Assembly (NCBI GenBank): GCA_003220495.1
Contig: QHSP01000068.1
Span: forward strand, 7,723 to 47,588
DNA length: 39,866 nucleotides
Direction: 5' to 3'
Source: Candidatus Rokuibacteriota bacterium
GTDB lineage: Bacteria > Methylomirabilota > Methylomirabilia > Rokubacteriales > CSP1-6
In this document: positions 24,352 through 32,161 of the stretch, piece after piece
Numbering within the stretch: the first letter of the stretch is position 1
Layout: the number at the start of each line of letters is the position of its first letter
The notes under the pieces: model-generated
What the model saw: the letters and a program-made list of their open reading frames with translations, nothing else
The model's database searches: none
Told to the model about the DNA's origin: nothing
Made by a program: the position numbers and the translations under genes

Positions 24352-25716
24352 ATGAGCCTGCAATCGATCAATCCCGCGACGGGCGAAGTCCTCGAGACGT
24401 TCACGGCGATCTCGGACCGCGAGCTCGACGGCATCGTCGCGACGAGCCACGCGGCGTTTCTCGAGTGGCGAACCGTTCCATTCAAGGCGCGAGCCGAGCG
24501 GATGCGTGAGGCGGCCAGGACGCTGCGGCGCCGGCGGGCCGAATTTGCGCGCACGATGACGCTCGAGATGGGCAAGCCGATCACGCAAGGTGAGGCCGAG
24601 GCGGACAAGTGCGCGTTGGCCTGCGAGTACTACGCGGATTCGGCCGAGAGCTTTCTGGCCGTCCAACCCCGCGAGACCGACGCGAAAAAAAGCTATGTGC
24701 GCTTCGACCCCCTGGGGGTCGTGCTCGCGGTGATGCCCTGGAACTTCCCCTTCTGGCAGGTGTTCCGCTTCGCCGCGCCCGCGCTCATGGCCGGCAACGC
24801 GGGCATCCTGAAGCACGCCTCGAACGTCCCGCGCTGCGCGCTCCAGATCGAGGAGGTGTTTCGCGATGCGGGATTCCCGCGCGGGCTCTTCTCGACCGCG
24901 CTGATCGAATCCTCGGCCGTGGCCGGCCTGATCGACGATCCGCGCGTCGTCGCCGTCACGCTCACGGGCAGCGAGCGGGCGGGCAGCAAGGTCGCGGAGC
25001 GGGCAGGGAAGGTGATCAAGAAGACCGTGCTCGAGCTTGGCGGGAGCGATCCGTTCATCGTTCTGGAAGACGCGGATCTTGACCTCGCCGCCAACGTCGC
25101 GGCCGACGCGCGCCTGGTCAACAGCGGTCAGAGCTGCATCGCGGCCAAGCGGTTCATCGTCGTCGAGGCCGTGGCCGAGAAGTTCGTCCCGAAGTTCGTC
25201 GACCAGCTCCGGTCGCGCCGGATGGGCGATCCGCTGGCCCGCGAGACGCAGGTCGGCCCGCAGGCTCGCGTCGACCTGCGTGACGAGCTGCATCGTCAGG
25301 TCGAAGAGTCGATCAAGCGTGGAGCCAAGCGCTTGCTCGGCGCCGAGGTCCCGCGCGGCCCGGGCGCGTTCTATCCGCCCACCTTGCTTGCTGCGGTCGA
25401 CAAGGGCATGCCGGCCTTCGACGAGGAAACGTTCGGGCCGGTGGCCGCGGTGATCCGCGCCAAGGACGAGGCGGACGCGGTACGCCTGGCCAACGACTCG
25501 CAGTTCGGCCTGGGCGCGGCGCTCTGGACCAGGGACTACGCGCGGGCCGAGCGCCTGGCGGCCGAGATCGAGGCGGGCGCCGTGTTCGTCAACGGCCTGG
25601 TGAAGTCGGATCCGCGGCTGCCGTTCGGCGGCATCAAGAAGTCGGGCTACGGCCGCGAGCTCTCGGAGTACGGCATCCGCGAGTTCGTCAACATCAAGTC
25701 CGTCTGGATGGCATGA
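24352..25716 (+). CDS. NAD(P)-dependent aldehyde dehydrogenase, succinate-semialdehyde dehydrogenase-like
   Basis: The start is ATG 24352 after AAGGAGG; the much longer open frame upstream is non-coding. The 454-residue protein has the ALDH set: MPWNFPFWQVFR with Asn131, LELGGSDPFIVL with Glu228, and NSGQSCIAAKRFIV with the catalytic Cys262, then EETFGPVAAV. SINPATGE at the N-terminus and LEMGKPITQGEAE are typical of the YneI/GabD-like SSADH branch. It oxidises an aldehyde to an acid with NAD(P)+; the natural aldehyde is unproven. Its TGA overlaps the ATG of the acetolactate-synthase-like gene (ATGA), so the enzymes are probably made in fixed ratio. Confidence 0.9.
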   Translation: MSLQSINPATGEVLETFTAISDRELDGIVATSHAAFLEWRTVPFKARAERMREAARTLRRRRAEFARTMTLEMGKPITQGEAEADKCALACEYYADSAESFLAVQPRETDAKKSYVRFDPLGVVLAVMPWNFPFWQVFRFAAPALMAGNAGILKHASNVPRCALQIEEVFRDAGFPRGLFSTALIESSAVAGLIDDPRVVAVTLTGSERAGSKVAERAGKVIKKTVLELGGSDPFIVLEDADLDLAANVAADARLVNSGQSCIAAKRFIVVEAVAEKFVPKFVDQLRSRRMGDPLARETQVGPQARVDLRDELHRQVEESIKRGAKRLLGAEVPRGPGAFYPPTLLAAVDKGMPAFDEETFGPVAAVIRAKDEADAVRLANDSQFGLGAALWTRDYARAERLAAEIEAGAVFVNGLVKSDPRLPFGGIKKSGYGRELSEYGIREFVNIKSVWMA

Positions 25717-27344
25717 AAGCCTCGGAGCTGATCGTCCAGTGCCTCGAGAACGAGCAGGTTCGTTACGTCTTCGGTCTGCCCGGCGAGGAAATCCTGGACA
25801 TCCTCGATTCCCTCCTCGACTCGCGGATCACCTTCGTTCCGACGCGCCACGAGCAGGGCGCCGCGTTCATGGCCGACGCCTACGGGCGCCTGACCGGCCG
25901 CCCGGGCGTGTGCCTCTCAACGCTCGGCCCGGGCGCCACGAACCTGGCCACTGGCGTCGCCGACGCGAACCTCGATCGCGCGCCCCTGGTCGCGATCACG
26001 GGGCAGGCGGGTCGCGATCGCATCCACAAGGAATCGCATCAGCGGGTCGACATCGTCGAGCACTTCCGGCCCCTCACCAAGTGGAACACGCGCGTGGAGA
26101 CCTCCGGAGTGATCCCCGAGGTGATCCGCAAGGCATTCAAGCTGGCCGAATCTGAGAAGCCGGGCGCCTGTCACGTCGAGGTGCCCGAGGACCTCGCGCG
26201 CGAGGAGACCGACGGCGCGCCGCTCTCGACCGAGCGCGCCCGGCGTCCGTCGCCGGACCGGCAGGCGCTCGAGACCGCGGCGCGGCTGATCGAGTCCGCC
26301 TCGTTTCCGCTGATCTTCGCCGGCAACGGCGTCATCCGTCGGCAAGCCTCGGGCGAGCTCCGGAAGTTCGCCCGCGCCCACGGCATCCCGGTCGCGCACA
26401 CGTTCATGGCAAAGGGCTCGATGCCGTACGACGACGACCTCTGCCTGCTGTCGGTCGGGCTCCAGGCGCGCGACTACATCTCGTGCGGGTTCGACAAGGC
26501 CGATCTGATCATCGCGATCGGCTACGACCCGGTCGAGTACGCGCCGAAGTTCTGGAACCCGGACCGCAAGAAGTCGATCGTCCACATCGACTTCACGCCG
26601 GCCGAGGTCGACAGCTTCTATCAGCCCGCTGTCGAGGTCGTGGCCGACGTGCGCGAGGCGATCGAGCTCCTGGGCGGGCTCGTCAAGGGGCAGAAGGACC
26701 CGACGCCCTACCTCACGCTCCGGCGCTTCATTCTCGCCGAGCTCGAGGAGGGTGCGGACGACGAGACCTTTCCGCTGAAGCCGCAGCGCATCCTGAAAGA
26801 TCTCCGTGCCCAGATGGGGCGGGAAGACATCCTCATTTCGGATGTCGGGACTCACAAGCTCTGGATCGCCCGGACGTTCCCCGCCTACGAGCCGAACACC
26901 GTGCTGATCTCCAACGGCTACGCGGCCATGGGCTTCGCGCTGCCGGCGGCCATCGCGGCCAAGCTCGTCCATCCCGAGCGCAAGGTCGTGGCGGTCAGCG
27001 GCGACGGCGGCTTCCTCATGAATTGCCAGGAGCTCGAGACCGCGTGCCGGCTCGGGCTCGGGATCGTCAACGTCATCTTCCGCGACGGGGGATACAACCT
27101 CATTCAGTGGAAGCAGCAGACCCATCTCGGGCGGGAATCCGGCGTCAAGTTCGGCAACCCGGACTTCGTGGCCCTGGCGGCGGCGTTCGGCGCGAAGGGA
27201 TACCGGGTCGACTCGGCGCGCTCGCTGGGGCCGATCCTCGCTGAGGCCCTCGCGCATCCCGGTCCCTCGATCGTCGACGTGCCCGTCGACTACGAGAACG
27301 CGAAGCTCACCGCCGGGCTCGGCCAGCTCATCTGTCCGATCTGA
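25713..27344 (+). CDS. Thiamine-diphosphate enzyme, acetolactate synthase large-subunit-like
   Basis: The 543-residue protein overlaps the preceding ALDH stop (ATGA). The three domains of ThDP enzymes are visible: the Pyr domain with RHEQGAAFMADAYGRLTG (cofactor-activating Glu47), the middle domain (LIFAGNGVIRRQASGEL) and the PP domain with GDGGFLMNCQELETACRLGL and FRDGGYNLI. Gly-Asp-Gly at 430-432 and Asp458 are the Mg/diphosphate ligands. It resembles catabolic AlsS more than the anabolic IlvB form; no small regulatory subunit (ilvN/H) is adjacent. Coupling to an ALDH makes another 2-oxo acid decarboxylase or ligase role possible. Confidence 0.87.
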   Translation: MKASELIVQCLENEQVRYVFGLPGEEILDILDSLLDSRITFVPTRHEQGAAFMADAYGRLTGRPGVCLSTLGPGATNLATGVADANLDRAPLVAITGQAGRDRIHKESHQRVDIVEHFRPLTKWNTRVETSGVIPEVIRKAFKLAESEKPGACHVEVPEDLAREETDGAPLSTERARRPSPDRQALETAARLIESASFPLIFAGNGVIRRQASGELRKFARAHGIPVAHTFMAKGSMPYDDDLCLLSVGLQARDYISCGFDKADLIIAIGYDPVEYAPKFWNPDRKKSIVHIDFTPAEVDSFYQPAVEVVADVREAIELLGGLVKGQKDPTPYLTLRRFILAELEEGADDETFPLKPQRILKDLRAQMGREDILISDVGTHKLWIARTFPAYEPNTVLISNGYAAMGFALPAAIAAKLVHPERKVVAVSGDGGFLMNCQELETACRLGLGIVNVIFRDGGYNLIQWKQQTHLGRESGVKFGNPDFVALAAAFGAKGYRVDSARSLGPILAEALAHPGPSIVDVPVDYENAKLTAGLGQLICPI

Positions 27345-27366
27345 GCTCGGCGTGCCAGGGCCTGAC

Positions 27367-27675
27367 ATGGAAGACACTCTCACGCACGTGGTCGACGAGC
27401 TGACCCGCCGAGGCTACAAGGAACACTTCCGCGTGGCCGACGGCCGGCTACACGCGATCGGAACGGGGCAGCGGTTCGCGCCGGAGGGCGTGGTGATCCG
27501 CGGCTACTACCGGTTCGAGGGCGTCTCCGACCCGGACGACATGGCGATCGTGTACGCCATCGAGACCAGGAGCGGCGTGCGCGGCATCCTCGTGGACGCG
27601 TTCGGCGTGTACTCGGATCCGACGATCGGCGCGGCGCTCCAGCATGTGCCCATGCTGGGCAAGTCCGCCGCGTAG
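27367..27675 (+). CDS. Small conserved protein of the family annotated as PRPP synthetase-like
   Basis: The 102-residue protein is taken from ATG 27367; a GTG at 27352 would add five residues. Its sequence (VVDELTRRGYKEHFRVADGR, then YYRFEGVSDPDDMAIVYAIE, then GILVDAFGVYSDP) matches a small family often labelled phosphoribosylpyrophosphate synthetase in databases. It is far too short for a real PRPP synthetase and lacks its PRPP-binding loop, so that label is probably wrong. The cellular role is unknown. It is 22 nt after the ThDP-enzyme gene and probably belongs to that operon. Confidence 0.72.
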   Translation: MEDTLTHVVDELTRRGYKEHFRVADGRLHAIGTGQRFAPEGVVIRGYYRFEGVSDPDDMAIVYAIETRSGVRGILVDAFGVYSDPTIGAALQHVPMLGKSAA

Positions 27676-27711
27676 CTCGGACCAATCTCACGCGCTAGCC
27701 AGCGGGAGGGC

Positions 27712-27767
27712 GGGCGGGCCCGCCCGGCTCCTGCTGTCTCCGCTCGCGAACCGGGACCGCCGGTCCC
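27712..27767. terminator. Hairpins between convergent genes
   Basis: GGGCGGGCCCGCCC (27712-27725) is a perfect palindrome, and GGGACC (27753-27758) pairs with GGTCCC (27762-27767). Both lie between the converging small-protein gene and the NHL-repeat gene. Neither is followed by a T-run, so intrinsic termination is possible but weakly supported. Confidence 0.35.
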
Positions 27768-27793
27768 TCCTCAGCGCGGTCGCTCGGCGACGA

Positions 27794-28765
27794 TCAGGAT
27801 TGGAGCGCGAACTTCTGGAACGTGTGGCAGCTCTCGGGCACGTGGCCGCGGCTTCCCGCGAAGGTCCACGTGACCTCGCTCACGTAGACGTCGCCTTTCG
27901 AGTCGACCGCGATGCCGTGCGGCGCCGCGAAGCTGCCGGCCGCCGTCGGATCCGGCCCGCCCCAGCGGGCGAGCACGCGGCCGTCGCGATCGTAGACGCT
28001 GACGCGCCCCGACCGGATCTCACCAGCCGGGCCGTAGCGCCGGGACGTCTGACCCGGCTGCCACCAGAGCTCCGAAACGTACGCTCGTCCCTGACCGTCG
28101 AACACCACGTGCGTCGGGCGCCGCGTGTCGGTCCACTCCGACAGGTATTCGCCGTCGGGGCTGAAGATCTGGATGCGATCGTTCTCGCGGTCGCAGACGA
28201 AGACGCGCCCGTCGGACGCGACGGCGATGCCGTGGGGGAGGAAGAACTCGCCCGGCCCTTGACCCGGCACGCCCCACGACCGCTTCAGCTCGCCCGTCGG
28301 CGAGAAAAGGTGGACGCGGCAGTTGCCGTAGCCGTCGGACACGTAAAGCTCGCCCTTCGGCCCGACCGCGAGATTCGTCGGCCGGTTGAACGGCCCGCCG
28401 GCCTTCGAGACGGTCGCGGTGCTCTTGCCGTCGTAGCCGGTGTCCGAGGGCTTGTTCATGGTGCCGAGCGTCAGCAGGAGCTTGCCCTGCGGCGTGAACT
28501 TTCGCACGGTGTGGTTGCCGTCGTCCGAGCAGTAGAGAAGACCGTCCGGCCCCACGGTGATGCCGTGCGTACGCAGGGTGAACTGACCCTCGCCCCACGA
28601 GCCCAGAAAATTGCCCTTCCGGTCGTAGACGATGATCGGATGATCGCCGCGGCAGATCAGGTAGACGCGATCCTCACCGTCGATCGCGACCCCCGCGACG
28701 TCCCGATGAGCGTAACCGGCCGGAAGCTGCTCCCAGCCCTCGACGACTCCGTAGCCCAGCGCCAT
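27794..28765 (-). CDS. NHL-repeat beta-propeller protein
   Basis: The start at ATG 28765 follows AGGAGGA. The 323-residue protein carries several NHL blades, each with a pattern such as GIAVDSKGDVYVSE, GIAVASDGRVFVCDRENDRI and LAVGPKGELYVSDGYGNCRV. Peptidyl-alpha-hydroxyglycine lyase, Brat-type and SMP-30-like proteins share this fold. No signal peptide is present, so it is probably cytoplasmic. The cupin gene lies just upstream on the same strand, so the two are likely co-transcribed. NHL proteins mainly act as binding scaffolds or lactonase-like enzymes; the role here is not evident. Confidence 0.85.
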   Translation of the reverse strand: MALGYGVVEGWEQLPAGYAHRDVAGVAIDGEDRVYLICRGDHPIIVYDRKGNFLGSWGEGQFTLRTHGITVGPDGLLYCSDDGNHTVRKFTPQGKLLLTLGTMNKPSDTGYDGKSTATVSKAGGPFNRPTNLAVGPKGELYVSDGYGNCRVHLFSPTGELKRSWGVPGQGPGEFFLPHGIAVASDGRVFVCDRENDRIQIFSPDGEYLSEWTDTRRPTHVVFDGQGRAYVSELWWQPGQTSRRYGPAGEIRSGRVSVYDRDGRVLARWGGPDPTAAGSFAAPHGIAVDSKGDVYVSEVTWTFAGSRGHVPESCHTFQKFALQS

Positions 28766-28781
28766 GAGATTCCTCCTGTGC

Positions 28782-29282
28782 TCACACGCGCTCGTAGGCG
28801 AGGCGGCGCACCTTGTCCATGTTCGTGCCCTCGATGCGGATCAGTCGCGTCGGTCCCTCGCGCCGCGGCGAGTGCAGATCGCCCTCGTTGTAGACGTGGG
28901 CCATGCCGGGCTTGAGCGTGTAGCTCGTGGCGAGCCGCACCATGCCGGGCTTGTCGGGCGTGGCCTTCTCGACGAGCGCCCAGTCGCTCATCACGGTCTC
29001 GCCGCGCGCCTGACCGTAGATCGCCCAGGAGGGACCGTGGTCGTGGGGATTGCTCTCCTTCTTGCCGTTGTAGACGTGAGCGAGAATGCAGAAGCCGAGC
29101 CTCGGGTCTTCGTAGAGGATCTTGCGCTCGGGCACGTCGTCTCCGACGTGCTTGGCGACGAACGCGTCGTCCTTGAGAACCTCCTGGAGGATCTCGGACA
29201 CCTTCTTCCGGCCCGAGGGTCCCGGGTCCTCCGTGAGAGCCTGCTGACAAGCGGCCGCGAACTTCTCCAGGGTCCAGCTCAT
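28782..29282 (-). CDS. Cupin-fold protein, cysteine-dioxygenase-like
   Basis: The 166-residue protein starts at ATG 29282 behind GAGGAGG. A cupin metal site is visible: NPHDHGPSWAIYGQARGETV (His-x-His), followed later by GMAHVYNEGDLHSPRR, which gives the third histidine. LGFCILAHVYNGKKES precedes it. The spacing resembles thiol dioxygenases such as cysteine dioxygenase, and HDHGPSWAIYGQ is similar to that family; the typical Cys-Tyr crosslink pair is not confirmed. It may oxidise a small thiol or bind metal. It sits between the D-aminoacylase-like and NHL genes on the same strand. Confidence 0.75.
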   Translation of the reverse strand: MSWTLEKFAAACQQALTEDPGPSGRKKVSEILQEVLKDDAFVAKHVGDDVPERKILYEDPRLGFCILAHVYNGKKESNPHDHGPSWAIYGQARGETVMSDWALVEKATPDKPGMVRLATSYTLKPGMAHVYNEGDLHSPRREGPTRLIRIEGTNMDKVRRLAYERV

Positions 29283-29325
29283 CGTGTTGACCTCCTCGAT
29301 GTGTCCTCGACCAGCTTGCCGAACA

Positions 29326-31041
29326 TCACGACCTCCGTCTAGAGTCGCGGGCGCCGCCGCGGAGGAGCTGCCCCGGCAATGCGCCCGTGGGCTTGCCGTC
29401 GCGCAGCACGACCTCGCCGTTCACGACGGTGGCCGCGATGCCGCGCGCCCGCTGCGTCAACCGACGGGCTCCGGCCGGCAGATCGCGCACGACCTCCGGC
29501 ATCTCCGGCGCGATCGTCTCGGGATCGAACACGAGGAGGTCGGCGGCCATGCCCACGCGAATCAGCCCGCGGTCGGAGAACCCCCAGTGCGTCGCGGGCT
29601 CGAAGCTCAGCATGCGCACGGCCTGCTCGAGCGGAATCGCCTGTTTGGCCCGTACCCAGTGGCTCAGCAGGTGAGTCTGGAGCGAGGCGTCCATGATCTG
29701 CGAAACGTGCGCACCCGAGTCCGAGAACGTCACGACCGTGCGGGGATGCTGGATGAGCTCGAGCGCGTGCTCCTGGTTCTCGTTGGCGATCGGCTGCAGG
29801 AAGAATCGGTCGAGGTCTTTCTCGAGCGCCAGATCGATGATCGCCTCGACCGGGTCGATCCCCCGCTCGCGCGCGACCGTGGCCACCGAGCGATGCGGGC
29901 CCTCGGCGGTGTCCATGACGAAGATCCACTCGTAGGAAGCCGGACGCGCCTCGGCGCCGATCGGACGCCGCTCGTCCCGCTCGCGCGCGGCCTCGACCAG
30001 CCGGCGGCGCAGCTCGGGATCGCGCAGGCGCTGCTTCTGCTGCTCGAGCGGCAGCGCGCGCAGCTCGCGCCACACCGGGAGGCGATCGAAGGGCAAGGTG
30101 GTCTTGAACGAGAGCACCACCGCGAGCGCGCGGCTGTGCACCTGTGCGAACATCCGGCCGCCGCGCGCCGCCGTTTCCTCGAGCAGCGCAAGATACGTGC
30201 GCCAGAGATCGGGCTCTTCACGACGGCTGAACAGACCCCACGTGACGGGCCGCCCGGTCTCGACGGCCAGGTCGCGCAAACGCACGTGGTAGTCGCGCAG
30301 ACGGTCCGGGTCACTCCCGGCGCGCTCGCCGGCCAGCTCGAACAGGCCTGCGTTCATCTGGCCCATGACGCCGACCAGCCGGCGCACCTCGTCCCACGAG
30401 GCCAGGCGGCTGGCGACGGGCCGGCGGTCGGGCGTCTCGTGGCTCGGAGAGCGCGAGGTCGTGAAGCCGATCGCGCCGGCGCGAATGGCGTCGCGCAGCT
30501 CGCGCTCCATCGTGCGCAGATCGTCCTCGCTCGCTTCCTTCTCGAAGGCGCGCTCGCCCATGGCGTAGGTGCGCAGCGCCGAGTGACCCACGTAGCCGGC
30601 GTAGTTGATGCCCTTGGGCAGGGTCTCGACCCGATCGAGGAACTCCGGGAACGTGGTCCAGGTCCAGTCGATACCGGCGTCCATCGCCTCGGCGGCGATG
30701 TCCTCGGCACGCTCGAGGTTGCGGACGACCAGATGTCGCTCGGCCTTGCCGCAGGGCGCCAGGGTGAAGCCGCAATTCCCCATCACGACCGTGGTGACGC
30801 CGTGCCAGCACGAGCAGGTGCCCAGCGGGTCCCAGAAGACCTGCGCATCCATGTGCGTGTGGCCGTCGATGAAGCCGGGCGTCACGACCCGGCCATCGGC
30901 GTCGATGACCTCGCGCGCCGCTTCGCGGATGCGACCGATGGCCGTGACGCGCCCGTGACGAACGGCGACGTCGGCTCGGTAGCGGGGAAGTCCGGATCCG
31001 TCGATCACCGTGCCGTTCTTGATCAGCAGGTCATACGGCAT
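29326..31041 (-). CDS. N-acyl-D-amino-acid deacylase family amidohydrolase
   Basis: The start is ATG 31041, behind GGGAGGAG; an apparent longer frame upstream is not coding. The 571-residue protein has the urease/DAA superfamily elements: GFIDGHTHMDAQVFWDP with His61 and His63, GVTTVVMGNCGFTLAPC with Cys90 (a metal ligand in D-aminoacylases), GFTTSRSPSHE, and FSDSGAHVS with the catalytic aspartate. The N- and C-terminal parts form the small beta-domain (PYDLLIKNGTVIDGSG, and VVNGEVVLRDGKPTGALPG). Such enzymes release D-amino acids from N-acyl-D-amino acids; several homologues in soil bacteria have broader substrates. The cupin and NHL genes follow. Confidence 0.9.
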   Translation of the reverse strand: MPYDLLIKNGTVIDGSGLPRYRADVAVRHGRVTAIGRIREAAREVIDADGRVVTPGFIDGHTHMDAQVFWDPLGTCSCWHGVTTVVMGNCGFTLAPCGKAERHLVVRNLERAEDIAAEAMDAGIDWTWTTFPEFLDRVETLPKGINYAGYVGHSALRTYAMGERAFEKEASEDDLRTMERELRDAIRAGAIGFTTSRSPSHETPDRRPVASRLASWDEVRRLVGVMGQMNAGLFELAGERAGSDPDRLRDYHVRLRDLAVETGRPVTWGLFSRREEPDLWRTYLALLEETAARGGRMFAQVHSRALAVVLSFKTTLPFDRLPVWRELRALPLEQQKQRLRDPELRRRLVEAARERDERRPIGAEARPASYEWIFVMDTAEGPHRSVATVARERGIDPVEAIIDLALEKDLDRFFLQPIANENQEHALELIQHPRTVVTFSDSGAHVSQIMDASLQTHLLSHWVRAKQAIPLEQAVRMLSFEPATHWGFSDRGLIRVGMAADLLVFDPETIAPEMPEVVRDLPAGARRLTQRARGIAATVVNGEVVLRDGKPTGALPGQLLRGGARDSRRRS

Positions 31042-31170
31042 CGCGTGCTCCTCCCATCGACTCGCCAGGGGACGGCGGGCCCCGCACCCGGCGGCTCTGG
31101 CCCGACCGAGGACGGCGCTCGTGAATGCGCCGTATCGTACGTCAGTTCGGGGCACGCGGCCAGATGAAGC
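31042..31170. other. Spacer upstream of the deacylase gene
   Basis: This spacer should hold the deacylase promoter. On the minus strand, TACGAT near 31135 could be a -10 box but has only a weak -35 partner. No other features are seen. Confidence 0.3.
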
Positions 31171-31310
31171 AGTTCGCGCTGCAGGCCGTCGCGGGGCTGG
31201 GGCCCCGCCGGCCGAGGCGCGATTATAAGAGCAGTTCGCGCTGCAGGCCGTCGCGGGGCTGGGGCCCCGCCGGCCGAGGCGCGATCATAAGAGAGGTTCG
31301 CGCTGCAGGC
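31171..31310 (+). repeat. 62-bp tandem repeat with hairpin core (about 2.3 units)
   Basis: Unit 1 (31171-31232) begins AGTTCGCGCTGCAGG and contains the 41-bp core 31181-31221. Unit 2 (31233-31294) has the identical core at 31243-31283. A partial third unit (31295-31310) runs into the stop of the next gene. The units differ only near their ends (GATTATAAGAGC versus GATCATAAGAGA). Each core can fold into a 12-bp stem with a 2-nt bulge and TGGG loop. On the minus strand, unit 1 carries TATAAT (31227-31222). Confidence 0.85.
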
Positions 31311-32038
31311 TAGGCGGCGTCGATTCCGGAGAGACGGCTGAAGCTGACCGCGATCTGTTTCCCGCCGTCCTGATCGATCAGAAGCCCCTCGGGCGTGACA
31401 TCGACGAGCGTGCCCGTGATCGGGGCCCGCGAGTTCATGATCGAGACCGCGACGCGGCGGTCCTTGTAAGCGATCGCCTCGCCCATCCACAGCTTCGCCA
31501 TCGCGCGGCTCAGATCGTCGACTTCCTGGATCAGGCCGAGGCCGGGGATCGACTGGCTGCGTGGAGCTTCGACCTCCACGATGTGTGCGGTGGCGCTCAC
31601 TGGGGCGGCCACTGTCGCGGCCGCAGCGACGGTCGCGACGCGGGGCTGAGCGGGCGCGGGGTGTGGGGCGGAAGCGGACGGAGCGGTATGAGCCTGGGCC
31701 CCCAGGGCAGGGGGCTTGTACTCGGCGATCAGTCCCGGAGCCCGGTCCTGTGCGGCCGAGGCCACGCGTCCGTCCGAAGGCGACCGGGAGCCGCGCTCCA
31801 CGGCCCTTCCGAGACCGCGGATGAGCTCGGACATCTGGCCCATCAGGCGGCGGAAGATGTAGTAACCGAGCAGCGCGATGCCGAGAGCCAGGGCGAGCCC
31901 GAGCTGAGACTGCAGGCGTGAGAGCGCGCCGAGGCGATGCAGCGTCCAGACGAAGATGAGAAGCGGCACGACCGTCGTGACGGCGAACACCGCCGAGGCC
32001 GCTTGCTGGAGGGAGTTAGGTCGGGGTGCGGTCGGCAT
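31310..32038 (-). CDS. Membrane protein with C-terminal LSm/SH3-like domain
   Basis: ATG 32038 is taken as start; a TTG directly upstream is an alternative. The 242-residue product has two membrane helices near the N-terminus (about 13-33 and 47-62, the second LGLALALGIALLGYYIF), then a long proline/alanine-rich linker (about 80-165). A C-terminal globular part follows: MGEAIAYKDRRVAVSIMNSR and ITGTLVDVTPEGLLIDQDGG, ending FSRLSGIDAA. That part reads like a small five-strand barrel. No family is recognised. It could bind nucleic acid or peptides at the membrane, but that is speculation. Its stop codon abuts the 62-bp tandem repeat. Confidence 0.62.
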   Translation of the reverse strand: MPTAPRPNSLQQAASAVFAVTTVVPLLIFVWTLHRLGALSRLQSQLGLALALGIALLGYYIFRRLMGQMSELIRGLGRAVERGSRSPSDGRVASAAQDRAPGLIAEYKPPALGAQAHTAPSASAPHPAPAQPRVATVAAAATVAAPVSATAHIVEVEAPRSQSIPGLGLIQEVDDLSRAMAKLWMGEAIAYKDRRVAVSIMNSRAPITGTLVDVTPEGLLIDQDGGKQIAVSFSRLSGIDAA

Positions 32039-32161
32039 CAAAATCCATCGTAGGCGATCGGCCTCCCGGGGCCTTCAGGAAAAAGTCTCGGGTCGTTGGC
32101 CGGGGCGTAAGGTGTGATATATCGCGTGGTAGGTCGACAGGACCTCAGAGGAGAGATCAAC

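Noticed and set aside
25917-27383. 488-codon minus-strand frame
   Set aside because: Antisense to the ThDP enzyme gene; no conserved motif.
27712-27725. GGGCGGGCCCGCCC palindrome as a regulatory operator
   Set aside because: GC-only palindromes are frequent at this base composition and it lies between converging genes, where a hairpin is the simpler reading.
29284-31167. 627-codon plus-strand frame
   Set aside because: Antisense to the deacylase gene and rich in arginine and histidine, as expected from a shadow.
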